A program made the translations under genes and the position numbers. The notes beneath the pieces are model-generated. The model made no database searches and had not been told where the DNA came from. It saw only the letters and a list, made by a program, of their open reading frames with translations. Shown piece after piece: positions 34,629-43,848 of a stretch of 64,000 nucleotides of DNA. The DNA is from Streptacidiphilus albus JL83 (GTDB taxonomy: Bacteria; Actinomycetota; Actinomycetes; Streptomycetales; Streptomycetaceae): NCBI RefSeq assembly GCF_000744705.1, contig NZ_JQML01000001.1, positions 2,604,001 to 2,668,000 on the forward strand, read 5' to 3'. Numbering within the stretch: the stretch's first letter is position 1; every line of letters starts with the position of its first letter.

Positions 34629-35612
34629 TCAGAACCCCAGCTTGCGCAGCTGCTTCGGGTCCCGCTGCCAGTCCTTGGCGACCTTCACGTGCAGGTCCAG
34701 GTAGACCGGGGTGCCGAGCAGCGCCTCGATCTGCTGGCGGGCGACCGTGCCCACGTGCTTGAGCCGGGCGCCCTTGGAGCCGATCACGATGGCCTTCTGG
34801 CTCTGCCGCTCGATGTAGACATTGGCGTGGATGTCCAGCAGCGGCTTGCCCTCCGGGCGGCCCTCGCGCAGCAGCATCTCCTCGACCACGACGGCCAGGG
34901 AGTGCGGGAGCTCGTCCCGGACGCCCTCCAGCGCGGCCTCACGGATCAGCTCGGCGACCATGATCTGCTCGGGCTCGTCGGTGAGGTCGCCCTCCGGGTA
35001 CCACTTCGGGCCCTCGGGCAGCATCGGCACCAGCAGGTCGGCCAGCAGCTCGACCTGGTCGCCGCTGACGGCCGAGACCGGGATGATCTCCGCCCACTCG
35101 AAGCCGAGCTCCGCCCCCAGCTGGGAGATCGCGATCAGCTGCTCGGCGAGCTGCTTGGACTCGACCAGGTCGGTCTTGGTGACGATGGCGACCTTGGGCG
35201 TCCGCTTCATCGCCGCGAGCTCCTTGGCGATGAACTTGTCGCCCGGGCCCAGCTTCTGGTCGGCGGGCAGGCAGAAGCCGATCACGTCGACCTCGGCCCA
35301 GGTGGAGCGGACCACGTCGTTCAGCCGCTCGCCGAGCAGGGTGCGCGGCTTGTGCAGCCCGGGGGTGTCCACCAGGATCAGCTGGGCCTCGGGCCGGTGC
35401 ACGATCCCGCGCACCGTGTGCCGGGTGGTCTGCGGGCGGTCCGAGGTGATCGCGACCTTGGTCCCGACCAGGGCGTTGGTCAGGGTGGACTTGCCCGCGT
35501 TGGGCCGCCCGACGAAGCAGGCGAAGCCCGACCGGTGCGGCAGGCCCCCCTGCGGGGCGGCGGCGTCATCGGTGGCGGGCTTGGCGGACTGCTGGGTGGG
35601 GCGAGAGCTCAT
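34629..35612 (-). CDS. era: GTPase Era
   Basis: Essential GTPase that binds 16S rRNA and assists 30S subunit maturation; 327 residues. G1 is GRPNAGKS, G2 SDRPQTTRHTVRG, G3 DTPGLHKP, G4 TKTDLV and G5 VSAVSGDQ. The C-terminal KH domain shows YIERQSQKAIVIGSKGARLK. The MSSRPTQ start at 35612 is chosen; an ATG three codons earlier has GGGGAGA very close. Confidence 0.95.
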   Translation of the reverse strand: MSSRPTQQSAKPATDDAAAPQGGLPHRSGFACFVGRPNAGKSTLTNALVGTKVAITSDRPQTTRHTVRGIVHRPEAQLILVDTPGLHKPRTLLGERLNDVVRSTWAEVDVIGFCLPADQKLGPGDKFIAKELAAMKRTPKVAIVTKTDLVESKQLAEQLIAISQLGAELGFEWAEIIPVSAVSGDQVELLADLLVPMLPEGPKWYPEGDLTDEPEQIMVAELIREAALEGVRDELPHSLAVVVEEMLLREGRPEGKPLLDIHANVYIERQSQKAIVIGSKGARLKHVGTVARQQIEALLGTPVYLDLHVKVAKDWQRDPKQLRKLGF

Positions 35613-35687
35613 GGGGACCATTCTCCCCTATCGCGGGCGCCGCACGGTTCGTCGGTGCGGTCGGACGCACCGCGGCGCGGGCCGCGG

Positions 35688-35846
35688 TCACTTCTTGCGG
35701 TTGAAGAGCGCACCGAGGCCGCCGAAGACGGTGAAGATCGCGACGATGATCGAGGCCGCGAGCCAGCCCTGGTTGTGGTCCTCCTGCCAGTGCCCCATCC
35801 CCATGAGCACGAACAGGACGCCCGCGACAAACGCTACGCCCCCCAA
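35688..35846 (-). CDS. small two-helix membrane protein
   Basis: 52 residues from a TTG start: GGVAFVAGVLFVLMGMGHWQ, a short EDHNQG turn, LAASIIVAIFTVFGGLGALF, then NRKK. Two transmembrane helices with a Lys/Arg-rich end. GGGGAG lies 7 bases before the TTG, and a stop codon lies 14 codons upstream, leaving no ATG or GTG alternative before the first helix. It lies between cdd and era on the same strand. Function unknown. Confidence 0.68.
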   Translation of the reverse strand: MGGVAFVAGVLFVLMGMGHWQEDHNQGWLAASIIVAIFTVFGGLGALFNRKK

Positions 35847-35937
35847 GGCTCCGCTCCCCCGGTCGTCGTGGTCCCTGCCCCGACCCTAACCGGGCCGGCC
35901 CGGAAAACAAGGGCCGCGACGGTGTTCGCGGCCGGGC

Positions 35938-36297
35938 TCAGCCGGTCTCGGTGGAGAGCCGGAGGGTGCCGTCCGGCCTCGCCAGCAGCACCGGGGTGCC
36001 CGCGCCGCCGAGGTCGCGGACGGCGGCGAGGTCCGCCGCCGCCGGCTCCTCGGCCGCGCTGACCACGGCCGCCGCCTCCAGGCCCTTGGCACCGCTGGCC
36101 ACCGCCATGGCGACCGCCGTCTGCAGTGCGCTGAGCTTCAGCGACTCCAGGTCGACCGTCCCGGCCACGTAGGTGCGCCCGGTCTCGTCGCGCACCGCCG
36201 CGCCCTCGGCCACGCCGTTGCGGGCGCGGGCCGACCGCGCCAGCGTGATGATCTTCTTGTCCTCCGGGTCCAGCACCGGTCCCACAACCTCGCTCAT
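35938..36297 (-). CDS. cytidine-deaminase-like protein lacking the zinc site
   Basis: 119 residues. The overall course (KKIITLARSARARNGVAEGA, VRDETGRTYVAGTVDLESLK, LSALQTAVAMAVASGAKGLE) follows a cytidine deaminase. The Cys-Ala-Glu motif is replaced by LSALQTA and there is no PCxxC, so the catalytic zinc site is absent and activity is unlikely. It lies upstream of the small membrane gene and era in the same direction. ATG at 36297; the ribosome binding site is weak. Confidence 0.8.
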   Translation of the reverse strand: MSEVVGPVLDPEDKKIITLARSARARNGVAEGAAVRDETGRTYVAGTVDLESLKLSALQTAVAMAVASGAKGLEAAAVVSAAEEPAAADLAAVRDLGGAGTPVLLARPDGTLRLSTETG

Positions 36298-36357
36298 GCG
36301 TCCGAGGATACGGGCAGGCCATTGATCCAACGGGTCGGACCTGCCTAGCGTGGCCGC

Positions 36358-37254
36358 ATGACGACGCATCGGATCGCTGTGATGTACGACCGCGGCTGGG
36401 AGCCCGAGGGGCTGACCGGGTTCGCCCGGGCCGTGGAGGAGCTCGGGGTGGAGGAGCTCTGGGTCGTCGAGGACCTGGGCTGGGCCGGGGCCATGTCCTC
36501 GGTCGGCGCGGCCCTCGCGGCGACCGGGCGGCTGCGGCTGGGCATCGGGATCGCTCCCGCGCCGCTGCGCAATCCCGTGCTGCTGGCGATGGAGCTGGCG
36601 GCGCTGGCCCGGATGTTCCCCGGCCGGGTCACCGCCGGGATCGGGCACGGCGTGGCCGAGTGGATGGCGCAGGTCGGCTCCGCGCCGACCAGCACCATGG
36701 CCAGGCTGGAGGAGACCGTCACCGCCGTGCGCGGACTGCTGCGCGGCGAGGAGGTCACCCTCCACGGCCGGGAGGTGCGGCTGGACGCGGTGCGGCTGGT
36801 GCACCCGCCGCGCGTGGTGCCGCCGGTCGTGGTCGGCGCCGTCGGCCCGCGCACCCTGGCCCTGTCCGGCCGGATCGCCGACGGCACGGTGATGGACGAG
36901 GGCCACGGCCCGGACGAGGTCGCCGCCGCCCTCGCCCACATCGGGAAGGGCCGGGCCGACCGCACCGACGCCGACCGGGCCGACGCCGACCGGGCGTCCT
37001 CCGGGCTGAACGTGCTCACCTTCCTCTGCGTGGACGAGGACCCGGCCGCCCTGCCGCGCGCCCTCGCCGTCCAGGCGCCCTGGCTGACCGGGCCCCTGGA
37101 CGCCGTCCACGCGGCCGCCGGCACGGCCGCGCAGGCCGCCGCCACCGTGCGCGAGCTGTGGGCGGCGGGCGTCGACACCGTGGTGCTGCGCCCGCTCGGC
37201 CCGGAGCCGCTGGCGCAGCTCGCCGCCGTGCACGAGCAGCTCGCCGGGGGCTGA
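36358..37254 (+). CDS. LLM-class flavin/F420-dependent oxidoreductase
   Basis: 298 residues of the luciferase-like fold: MYDRGWEPEGLTGFARAVEE, LRLGIGIAPAPLRNPVLLAM, ELAALARMFPGRVTAGIGHG and VVPPVVVGAVGPRTLALSGR are typical of actinobacterial F420-dependent members. A short DRTDADRADADRA repeat sits in a loop near residue 203. It is divergent from the cdd gene and stands at one edge of the accessory block; no partner identifies its substrate. Confidence 0.87.
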   Translation: MTTHRIAVMYDRGWEPEGLTGFARAVEELGVEELWVVEDLGWAGAMSSVGAALAATGRLRLGIGIAPAPLRNPVLLAMELAALARMFPGRVTAGIGHGVAEWMAQVGSAPTSTMARLEETVTAVRGLLRGEEVTLHGREVRLDAVRLVHPPRVVPPVVVGAVGPRTLALSGRIADGTVMDEGHGPDEVAAALAHIGKGRADRTDADRADADRASSGLNVLTFLCVDEDPAALPRALAVQAPWLTGPLDAVHAAAGTAAQAAATVRELWAAGVDTVVLRPLGPEPLAQLAAVHEQLAGG

Positions 37255-37312
37255 GCCCGCCGGCTGCTCGGCCGCCCACCGCTGAGCCGGCCCACCGCTG
37301 CCCGCCCACCGC

Positions 37313-38752
37313 TCAGCCGGCCGCCGCCCCGACCGGCTGCGGGGCGGTAGCCGACCGCTCCGGGCCGGTTCCGCGCAGCGCCAGCGCGACCGGCACGCCC
37401 AGCGCGCACAGCGCCGCGCAGCCCAGCCAGACGGACACGTAGCCGCCCTCGGTCGGGACCGCGGCGCGCAGCAGCCAGTGGTCGAGCACCGCGGCCGCCG
37501 CCGCTCCGGCGACCGCACCGGCCAGGGACTTGAGGGTGTTGTAGATGCCGGTGCCGATCCCGGTCTGGTCGGCCGGCAGCCGGCGCAGCAGCAGCGCCGG
37601 CAGCAGGCTGAGGCCGATGCCCGCGCCGTAGCCGGAGACCGCCGCCGGGACCGCGACCTGCCAGTCCTGGCTGTGGGCGACGCCGATCGCGGCGTAGCCG
37701 AGGGTGCACAGGCCGAAGGCGCCGGCCAGCACCGTCCGGGCGCCGAAGCGGCGGCCCAGCCGGTCGGCGGTGACCGCGCCGAACAGGGCGCCCAGCGTCG
37801 GCGGCAGCGCCAGCAGACCCAGGCCGAGAGTGGTGACGCCGAGGCCGTAGCCGTCCCGGGCCGGGTCGGCGGCCTCGAAGGTCAGCATCGGGCCCTGGGC
37901 GCCGTAGAGGGCGCAGCCCAGCAGGAAGCTCAGCGCGAAGACCGGGGCGGTGGCCCGGCGGGCCAGCATCCGGACGTCGACCATCGGCTCGGCGCCGCGC
38001 AGCTCCTGCCGGACGAACAGGGTCAGGAACACGCCGCCGGCCGCCAGCAGCGCCAGGGTCAGCGTGAACGGTTCGGCGGCGGCCTCGCCCAAGGCGGCCA
38101 GCACCAGGGTCAGGCCGAGCGAGAGCAGGGCCGCGCCGGTCCAGTCGATCCGGCCGCCGGCCCGGGTGGCGGATTCCGGCACCCAGCGCCAGGCCACCAG
38201 CATCGCCAGCGCGGGCAGCACCGCCAGCCCCCGGAGCAGCGGCTGCGGGCCGAGCCCGGCCGCGCTCAGCCCGCCGACCACCAGTGCGCCGAGGGTGCTG
38301 CCCAGGGTGAGCGAGCCGACCAGCAGCCCGATCGCCCGGCCGCCCCGGTCGGCGCCGATCGTGTCCCGGACGATGGCGAACTCCAGCGGCAGCCAGCAGG
38401 CCAGGAAGCCGGACAGCACCCGCGCGAGCAGCAGCACCGGCAGGCTCCCGGCGAGCGCGGTGAGCAGGTAGCCGAGCAGGGTGAGCAGCACCGTGGCGCG
38501 GAGCAGCCGCCGGTGCCCGTAGAGGTCGCCGAGCCTGGAGCCGAGCGGCACGGCCACGCCCGCGACCAGGAACTCCACGCCCAGGGCCAGGCTGACGTCG
38601 CCGGCGCCGAGGTGGAGCCCGGACACGTCGTCCGGCAGCAGGATCGGGAAGCCGCCCTGGAGCACGCCGCTGCAGAATTCGACCAGGACCAGCAGGCCGA
38701 CCACCGGGACCGCTCTCGGCCGGGGAACCTCTGGGACTGCGGGCTGGGGCAT
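37313..38752 (-). CDS. MFS transporter, DHA2-like exporter
   Basis: 479 residues with about 14 hydrophobic helices. Motif A region is GSRLGDLYGHRRLLRATVLL, motif C region GSLTLGSTLGALVVGGLSAA, and GRIDWTGAALLSLGLTLVLA is a common DHA2 mid-segment. The ATG follows GAGGACGTGTCTC. It is divergent from an Lrp/AsnC-type regulator across a gap containing three 15-bp repeats, so regulation by that protein is likely. Substrate unknown. Confidence 0.88.
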   Translation of the reverse strand: MPQPAVPEVPRPRAVPVVGLLVLVEFCSGVLQGGFPILLPDDVSGLHLGAGDVSLALGVEFLVAGVAVPLGSRLGDLYGHRRLLRATVLLTLLGYLLTALAGSLPVLLLARVLSGFLACWLPLEFAIVRDTIGADRGGRAIGLLVGSLTLGSTLGALVVGGLSAAGLGPQPLLRGLAVLPALAMLVAWRWVPESATRAGGRIDWTGAALLSLGLTLVLAALGEAAAEPFTLTLALLAAGGVFLTLFVRQELRGAEPMVDVRMLARRATAPVFALSFLLGCALYGAQGPMLTFEAADPARDGYGLGVTTLGLGLLALPPTLGALFGAVTADRLGRRFGARTVLAGAFGLCTLGYAAIGVAHSQDWQVAVPAAVSGYGAGIGLSLLPALLLRRLPADQTGIGTGIYNTLKSLAGAVAGAAAAAVLDHWLLRAAVPTEGGYVSVWLGCAALCALGVPVALALRGTGPERSATAPQPVGAAAG

Positions 38753-38788
38753 GAGACACGTCCTCGGGTCCGGCGAACAGGGGTGCTG

Positions 38789-38834
38789 GTGCGGGGCCTG
38801 GCGGTGCGGGGCCCGGCCTTGCGGGGCCCGGCGT
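38789..38834. repeat. three tandem 15-bp repeats
   Basis: GCGGGGCCYGGC recurs at 38791, 38806 and 38821 with a 15-base period in the MFS/Lrp divergent intergenic region. It may bind a regulator or simply be slippage-derived. Confidence 0.65.
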
Positions 38835-38919
38835 GGGCGAAAGGATCGCTAACCTGGGCCGTGATGAGTCCGCACCGCACGAATCCGCTGTCGCAGCCGT
38901 TCGCATGCATGGATCAGCC

Positions 38920-39948
38920 ATGATCGACGAGCTGGACCTCGCCCTGGTCGACGCGCTGCGGGTGGACCCGCGCGCGCCGTGGTCGCGGCTGGCCGCGCCG
39001 CTGGGCGTGGATCCGGCGACGCTGTCCCGGCGCTGGGCACGGCTGGCCACCGGCGGCGACGCCTGGGTGACCTCCTACCCCTCGACCGACCGGCTCGGCT
39101 ACGGGCTGACCGCGCTGATCGAGGTGGAGTGCCGGGCGGACCGGGTCACCGCCGTGGCCGAGCGGCTGTCGGGCGACCCGCAGGCGGCGACCATCGAGAT
39201 CGTGACCGGCGGCGCGGACCTGCGGCTGACCGTCGGCGCGGTCGATCCGGCGATGCTGACCCGCTACGTCCTGGACCGGGTGGCAATCGTGCCCGGGGTG
39301 CTGCGGACCCGGACCTCGTTGGTGGAGCGGACGGTCCGGGAGGGCAGCCGTTGGCGGGAGGGCGCGCTGGACCCGGTGCAGCGGGAGGCCATCGCGCTCC
39401 CCGCCGCAGCCGCGTCCCAGGGACGGGCGCCCACCCGCAGCCCTGGCCACCGGATCGTGGCGGACCGCTCGCTGCTGGCCGCCCTCGGCGAGGACGGCCG
39501 GATGCCCTACGCCGAGCTGTCGGAGCGGACCGGACTGCCGGCCTCCACCGTCCGGCGGCGGCTGGCGGAGCTGCGGGACAGCGGCCGACTGGTGCTCCGC
39601 TGCGACGCCTCGCCCCGGCTGACGGGCCACCCGATCGGCACCATGCTCTGGCTGGAGGTGCCGGCCGACCGGCTGGAGCCGGTCTCGGCCTGGTTCGCCT
39701 CGGTGCCGCAGGTCCGGATGTGCGCGGTCACCCTGGGCGCGGCCAACCTCGCCGTCTATGTGATGGTGCGCCATGTCGCCGAGCTGCGGCGGCTGGAGGA
39801 GCAGCTGGGCCGCCGCTTCCCGGAGGCCCGGGTCCGGGAGCGGCAGCTCACGCTGCGGACGGTGAAGCTGGTCGGCCGGCTGCTCGACGCCGAGGGCCGG
39901 GCCTGCGGCTACGTGCCGCTGGACCCGTGGGCGCCCTGGCCCGGCTGA
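38920..39948 (+). CDS. Lrp/AsnC-family regulator, tandem-domain type
   Basis: About 342 residues with two Lrp units. The first HTH is IDELDLALVDALRVDPRAPW with VDPATLSRRWARLA; the second is DRSLLAALGEDGRMPYAELS with LPASTVRRRLAELR. Each is followed by an AsnC-type sensor segment. Double-unit Lrp proteins are common in actinobacteria near amino-acid or peptide metabolism genes. It lies between a divergent MFS gene and a convergent M20 hydrolase gene, both candidate targets. The start could instead be the ATG at 38905. Confidence 0.87.
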   Translation: MIDELDLALVDALRVDPRAPWSRLAAPLGVDPATLSRRWARLATGGDAWVTSYPSTDRLGYGLTALIEVECRADRVTAVAERLSGDPQAATIEIVTGGADLRLTVGAVDPAMLTRYVLDRVAIVPGVLRTRTSLVERTVREGSRWREGALDPVQREAIALPAAAASQGRAPTRSPGHRIVADRSLLAALGEDGRMPYAELSERTGLPASTVRRRLAELRDSGRLVLRCDASPRLTGHPIGTMLWLEVPADRLEPVSAWFASVPQVRMCAVTLGAANLAVYVMVRHVAELRRLEEQLGRRFPEARVRERQLTLRTVKLVGRLLDAEGRACGYVPLDPWAPWPG

Positions 39949-39958
39949 GCGGGACCGG

Positions 39959-41161
39959 TCACCGCGCCAGCCGCCCCAGGGCCAGCCCGGCCAGCAGCGC
40001 CGCCGCGTCGGCGAGGACGGAGTCGTCGAAGGCGGCCTCGGGCGAGTGGTTGTAGGGCGCGGTGAACAGGTCCCGCCCGGGCGGGCAGGCGCCCAGCATC
40101 AGGTAGGCGGACGGCACCAGCTCGCCGACCACGGCGAAGTCCTCGGAGCCGGCCACGGCGTGCGGCATCTCGATGTAGCGGTCCGCGCCCAGCACCCGGC
40201 GGGCCGTCTCGGCGGCGAACCCGGCCTCGCCGGCGTCGTTGACGGTGACCGGGTAGCCCTCCTCGATGACGGCGTCCACGGCCAGTCCGTGCGCCTCGGC
40301 GATCCCGCGCACCACCCGCACCGCCTCGGTGTGGACCAGCGCCCGCGACTGCGGCGAGAAGGAGCGGATGGTGGCGCTGAAGACCGCGTCGTCGGGGATC
40401 ACGTTGTTCGCGGTCCCGGCGTGGAAGGTGCCGACGGTGACCACGACCGGGTCGAAGGCGTCGAAACGGCGGGTGACCATGGTCTGCAGCGCGATGACCG
40501 CCTCGCAGGCGGCCGGGACCGGGTCCAGCGCCAGGTGCGGGCTGGAGCCGTGGCCGCCGCGTCCGTGCATGGTCACCCGCAGGACGTCGGCCGCCGCCAT
40601 CACCGGTCCGGGCCGGGTCGCGGCCCAGCCGTTCGGCAGCACCGACGCCGCGACGTGCAGGGCGTAGCCGGCGACCACCCGCTCGCCGGCGGCGTCCAGC
40701 ACGCCCTCCTCGACCATGACCCGGGCGCCGCCCTCGCCCTCCTCGGCGGGCTGGAACATGAAGACCACGCTGCCGGCCAGTTCCTCGCGCAGCCCGCAGA
40801 GCAGCCGGGCCGCGCCGACCAGCCCGGCGGTGTGCAGGTCGTGGCCGCAGGCGTGCATGGCGCCGGGGATCCGCGAGGCGTACTCGAGCCCCTCGGCCTC
40901 CTGCACCGGCAGCGCGTCCATGTCGCCGCGCAGCAGTACCGCCGGGCCCGGCTTCGCGCCGTGCAGCACCGCCGTGACCGAGCTGAGCTGCTTGCCCAGG
41001 GTGATCGTCAACGGCAGCCCCTCCAGCGCCGCCAGCACCTTGGCCTGGGTCAGCGGCAGCTCCATGCCGATCTCGGGCTCCTGGTGCAGGGCCCGGCGCA
41101 GCGCCACCAGCTCGGGCTGGAGCGCGGCGGCGGACTCACGAAGGCGTGCGACATCGGTCAT
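39959..41161 (-). CDS. M20-family amidohydrolase/aminoacylase
   Basis: 400 residues. Dinuclear metal peptidase fold of the amidohydrolase (hippurate hydrolase-like) group: LLRGDMDALPVQE, MHACGHDLHTAGLVGAARLL, FQPAEEGEGGARVMVEEGVL, and the C-terminal MPHAVAGSEDF and NHSPEAAFDD. It would cleave an N-acyl amino acid or similar amide in the cytoplasm. The ATG follows AGAGGAGAAGCC. Its 3' end is 10 bases from the convergent Lrp-type gene. Confidence 0.92.
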   Translation of the reverse strand: MTDVARLRESAAALQPELVALRRALHQEPEIGMELPLTQAKVLAALEGLPLTITLGKQLSSVTAVLHGAKPGPAVLLRGDMDALPVQEAEGLEYASRIPGAMHACGHDLHTAGLVGAARLLCGLREELAGSVVFMFQPAEEGEGGARVMVEEGVLDAAGERVVAGYALHVAASVLPNGWAATRPGPVMAAADVLRVTMHGRGGHGSSPHLALDPVPAACEAVIALQTMVTRRFDAFDPVVVTVGTFHAGTANNVIPDDAVFSATIRSFSPQSRALVHTEAVRVVRGIAEAHGLAVDAVIEEGYPVTVNDAGEAGFAAETARRVLGADRYIEMPHAVAGSEDFAVVGELVPSAYLMLGACPPGRDLFTAPYNHSPEAAFDDSVLADAAALLAGLALGRLAR

Positions 41162-41277
41162 GGCTTCTCCTCTGAGGGTGTCCCTTGGGCACATCCTCAC
41201 CCCGGCCGCGCCGCCCGGCCGGTTCGCTGCACGCATCCGCCGTCACGCCCGGCGGCGCCGCAAGGATGCGCCGTCAG

Positions 41278-42158
41278 CCAGCGACCCGTCGCAGCGATCC
41301 GCGCCGCGCCTCGGGCGAGGCCAGCCACTCCAGCTTCTCGGCGGTGCCGGTGTCCGGCGCCGGATTGTGCAGCACCACGATCAGGTCGGGCCGCTCGGGC
41401 ACCTTCAGCTGGGTGCTCTCGAAGGCCAGCGCACCGACCAGTGGATGGTCGATGTGCTTGCAGCGGGTGCCGAGCGGCTGGACGTCGCCCCTGGCCCAGA
41501 TCTCGGCGAAGAGCGGGCTGGCCGCCCGCAGCTCCTCCACGATGGCCCGGAATCCCTCGTCCTCGGGGAAGTCGGTGGCCGCCGCCCGGTACTCGGCCAC
41601 GACCCGGGCCGCGTCCTGCTCCCAGCCCACGTGCCGGGCCTGGTAGACCGGGCTGGTGAAGAAGTTGACGAAGCAGTTCCGGCAGTCGGCGTCGATGCCG
41701 AAGACCTCCTGGAGCGCCTCGTTGCCGGCCACGTTGTTCCAGTAGCGGTCGATGATCTGCGCCGGGTACGGCATCCAGGCCTCGATCAGCCGGGTCAGCC
41801 CGGCGGAGGCGGGGCGCTGCTCGCCGACGACCCGCACCAGCGGCGGGTTGAGCCCGGCCAGCACATAGAGGTGGCGGCGCTCGGCCTCGGCCAGCCGCAG
41901 CACCCGCGAGACCGAGTCCAGCACCTGTCCGGAGACGGTGATGTCGCGGCCCTGCTCCAGCCACTGGTACCAGGAGACGCCGACCCCGGCGAGGACCGCG
42001 ACCTCCTCCCGCCGCAGTCCGGGAGTACGCCGGCGGGCGCCGCCGTCCGGCAGTCCGGCCTCGGTCGGGCTGACCCGGGCCCGGCGGCTCATCAGGAACT
42101 GGCGCAGGTCCGCGCGTCGGCGCTCGTCGGCGGTGGTGGTCTTCGCGGTGGCGTCCAC
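41278..42158 (-). CDS. HTH transcriptional regulator, XRE/MmyB-like
   Basis: About 293 residues. HTH signature RRRTPGLRREEVAVLAGVGV and SWYQWLEQGRDITVSGQVLD, then the MmyB-like domain with YWNNVAGNEALQEVFG, NCFVNFFTSPVYQARH and the C-terminal LAFESTQLKVPERPDLIVVL. The GTG at 42158 follows GGGGAGCCAC. It is divergent from a DHA2-type MFS gene across 81 bases, repeating the arrangement at 2.1-4.6 kb, and probably represses that exporter until its ligand appears. Confidence 0.88.
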
Positions 42159-42239
42159 GTGGCTCCCCTACCTGGTGGCTGTACCAACAGGATAAGCGCA
42201 CTCTCTCCACCCCCAGGAAGATCACAGAACCATGGAGCC

Positions 42240-43703
42240 ATGACAACGGACACCGCCGCACGGACCGCCCCGACCACCGCCACCGGCACCCCGCCCGATC
42301 CGGCAGCCGGTCTCCCGCTCCGGGCCCGACTGGTCCTCTTCCTGCTCTGCGCCGCCCAGTTCGCGGTGGCGCTGGACTTCTCCATCCTCAACATCGCCCT
42401 GCCGACGCTGGGCCACGACCTGCACATGACCCAGGCCAACCTCCAGTGGGGGATGACCGCCTTCGCCCTGCCCTCCGGCGGCTTCCTGCTGCTCTTCGGC
42501 CGGATCGCCGACCAGGTCGGACGGCGCCGGATCTTCGTCACCGGTCTTTCGGTGTTCACCGCCGCCTCGGTGCTGGCCACCCTCGCCTGGTCGCCGGCCG
42601 TGTTCCTGGCCGCCCGCGCCCTCCAGGGCCTCGGCGCGGCGGCGATCGTCCCCTCCGGGATGGCGCTGCTGACCACGACCTTCCACGAGGGGCCGCAGCG
42701 CGACCGGGCGCTGGGCGTGATGGGCAGCCTGATGGCGCTGGGCTTCACCGTCGGCATGGTCCTCGGCGGCGTCCTCACCGAGACCCTGACCTGGCGCTCC
42801 ACCATGGGCCTGAACGTGGTGATGGGCGTGGTGGTGCTGGTCGGCGCCCCGCTGCTGCTCACCGAGAGCCGCAACGAGCACCGCTCGCGGATCGACGTCC
42901 CCGGGGCGATCACCGTCACCGGCGGGCTGCTGGCACTGATCTACGGCCTGTCCACCGCCGCCCGGACCGGCTTCGGCGACCCGGCGGTCCTCGGCTCGCT
43001 GGCCGCGGCCGTGCTGCTGCTGACCGGGTTCGTGGTGATCGAGGCCCGCACCGCCGAACCGCTGGTCTCGCTGCGGGTGCTCCGCCGCCCGACCGTGGCC
43101 TTCGGCAACCTGGGCGGACTGGGCACCTTCGCCATGATGAGCGCCGTGGTCTTCCTGGGGACGCTCTACCTCCAGCAGGTCAACGGCCTGTCACCGGTGA
43201 CCACCGGACTGGTCTTCGGGGTGATGGGCGTCTCCTGCGCGATCAGCGGCGCCGTCGCACCGAAGGTCGTCGCCCGGATCGGCTCGGCCCGCACCCTGGT
43301 CCTCGGCCTGCTGGTGCAGGCCGTGCTGACGACACTGCTGGTCACCGCGGGCCCCGGCTCGCTCGGCACCTGGATCTTCATGCTGGCCGGCGCGGCCGCC
43401 GCCTTCGGCCACCTGGCGGCCATCGTCTCCTACAGCGTCACCGCGACCTCCGGCCTGCCCGACGACGAGCAGGGCCTGGCCACCGGCCTGGTCACCACCA
43501 CCCAGCAGGTCGGCATGACCATCGGCATCCCGCTGCTCAGCGCGGTGGCCTCGGCCCGCTCGGACGCCCTCCGCTCGGCCGGCCGCACCCTGGCCCGGGC
43601 CACCATGGGCGGCGTCCGGCTCGGCCTCGGCGTGGACGCGGCCCTGGTCGCCCTGCTGGCCCTGACCGTCGCCCTCGGCCTCCGTGTCCTCCGCCGCCGC
43701 TGA
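42240..43703 (+). CDS. MFS transporter, DHA2 (14-TMS) family exporter
   Basis: 487 residues. LDFSILNIALPTLGHDLHMT in TM1, GGFLLLFGRIADQVGRRRIF as motif A, GSLMALGFTVGMVLGGVLTE as motif C, and about 14 helices. It ends LRVLRRR. It is paired divergently with an MmyB-type regulator, as in the first divergon of the window. The ATG at 42240 has only GGAG at close spacing. A terminator follows at 43731. Substrate unknown. Confidence 0.9.
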   Translation: MTTDTAARTAPTTATGTPPDPAAGLPLRARLVLFLLCAAQFAVALDFSILNIALPTLGHDLHMTQANLQWGMTAFALPSGGFLLLFGRIADQVGRRRIFVTGLSVFTAASVLATLAWSPAVFLAARALQGLGAAAIVPSGMALLTTTFHEGPQRDRALGVMGSLMALGFTVGMVLGGVLTETLTWRSTMGLNVVMGVVVLVGAPLLLTESRNEHRSRIDVPGAITVTGGLLALIYGLSTAARTGFGDPAVLGSLAAAVLLLTGFVVIEARTAEPLVSLRVLRRPTVAFGNLGGLGTFAMMSAVVFLGTLYLQQVNGLSPVTTGLVFGVMGVSCAISGAVAPKVVARIGSARTLVLGLLVQAVLTTLLVTAGPGSLGTWIFMLAGAAAAFGHLAAIVSYSVTATSGLPDDEQGLATGLVTTTQQVGMTIGIPLLSAVASARSDALRSAGRTLARATMGGVRLGLGVDAALVALLALTVALGLRVLRRR

Positions 43704-43730
43704 CGCCCGCTCAGTCCCTGTGTCCCACAA

Positions 43731-43769
43731 GCCGTCGGCCGATCCCCGCACCGGGGGTCGGCCGACGGC
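43731..43769 (+). terminator. terminator after the MFS gene
   Basis: 17-bp stem with one G-U pair (43731-43747 with 43753-43769) and a 5-base loop, between the MFS stop and the toxin cassette. Confidence 0.8.
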
Positions 43770-43848
43770 AGCTCAGCAGGAGCATCCGCACCGACCGCCA
43801 ATTGTCTTATCATCAGGTACTTCTGATGCGGCGGGGGGCGGCGCGACC

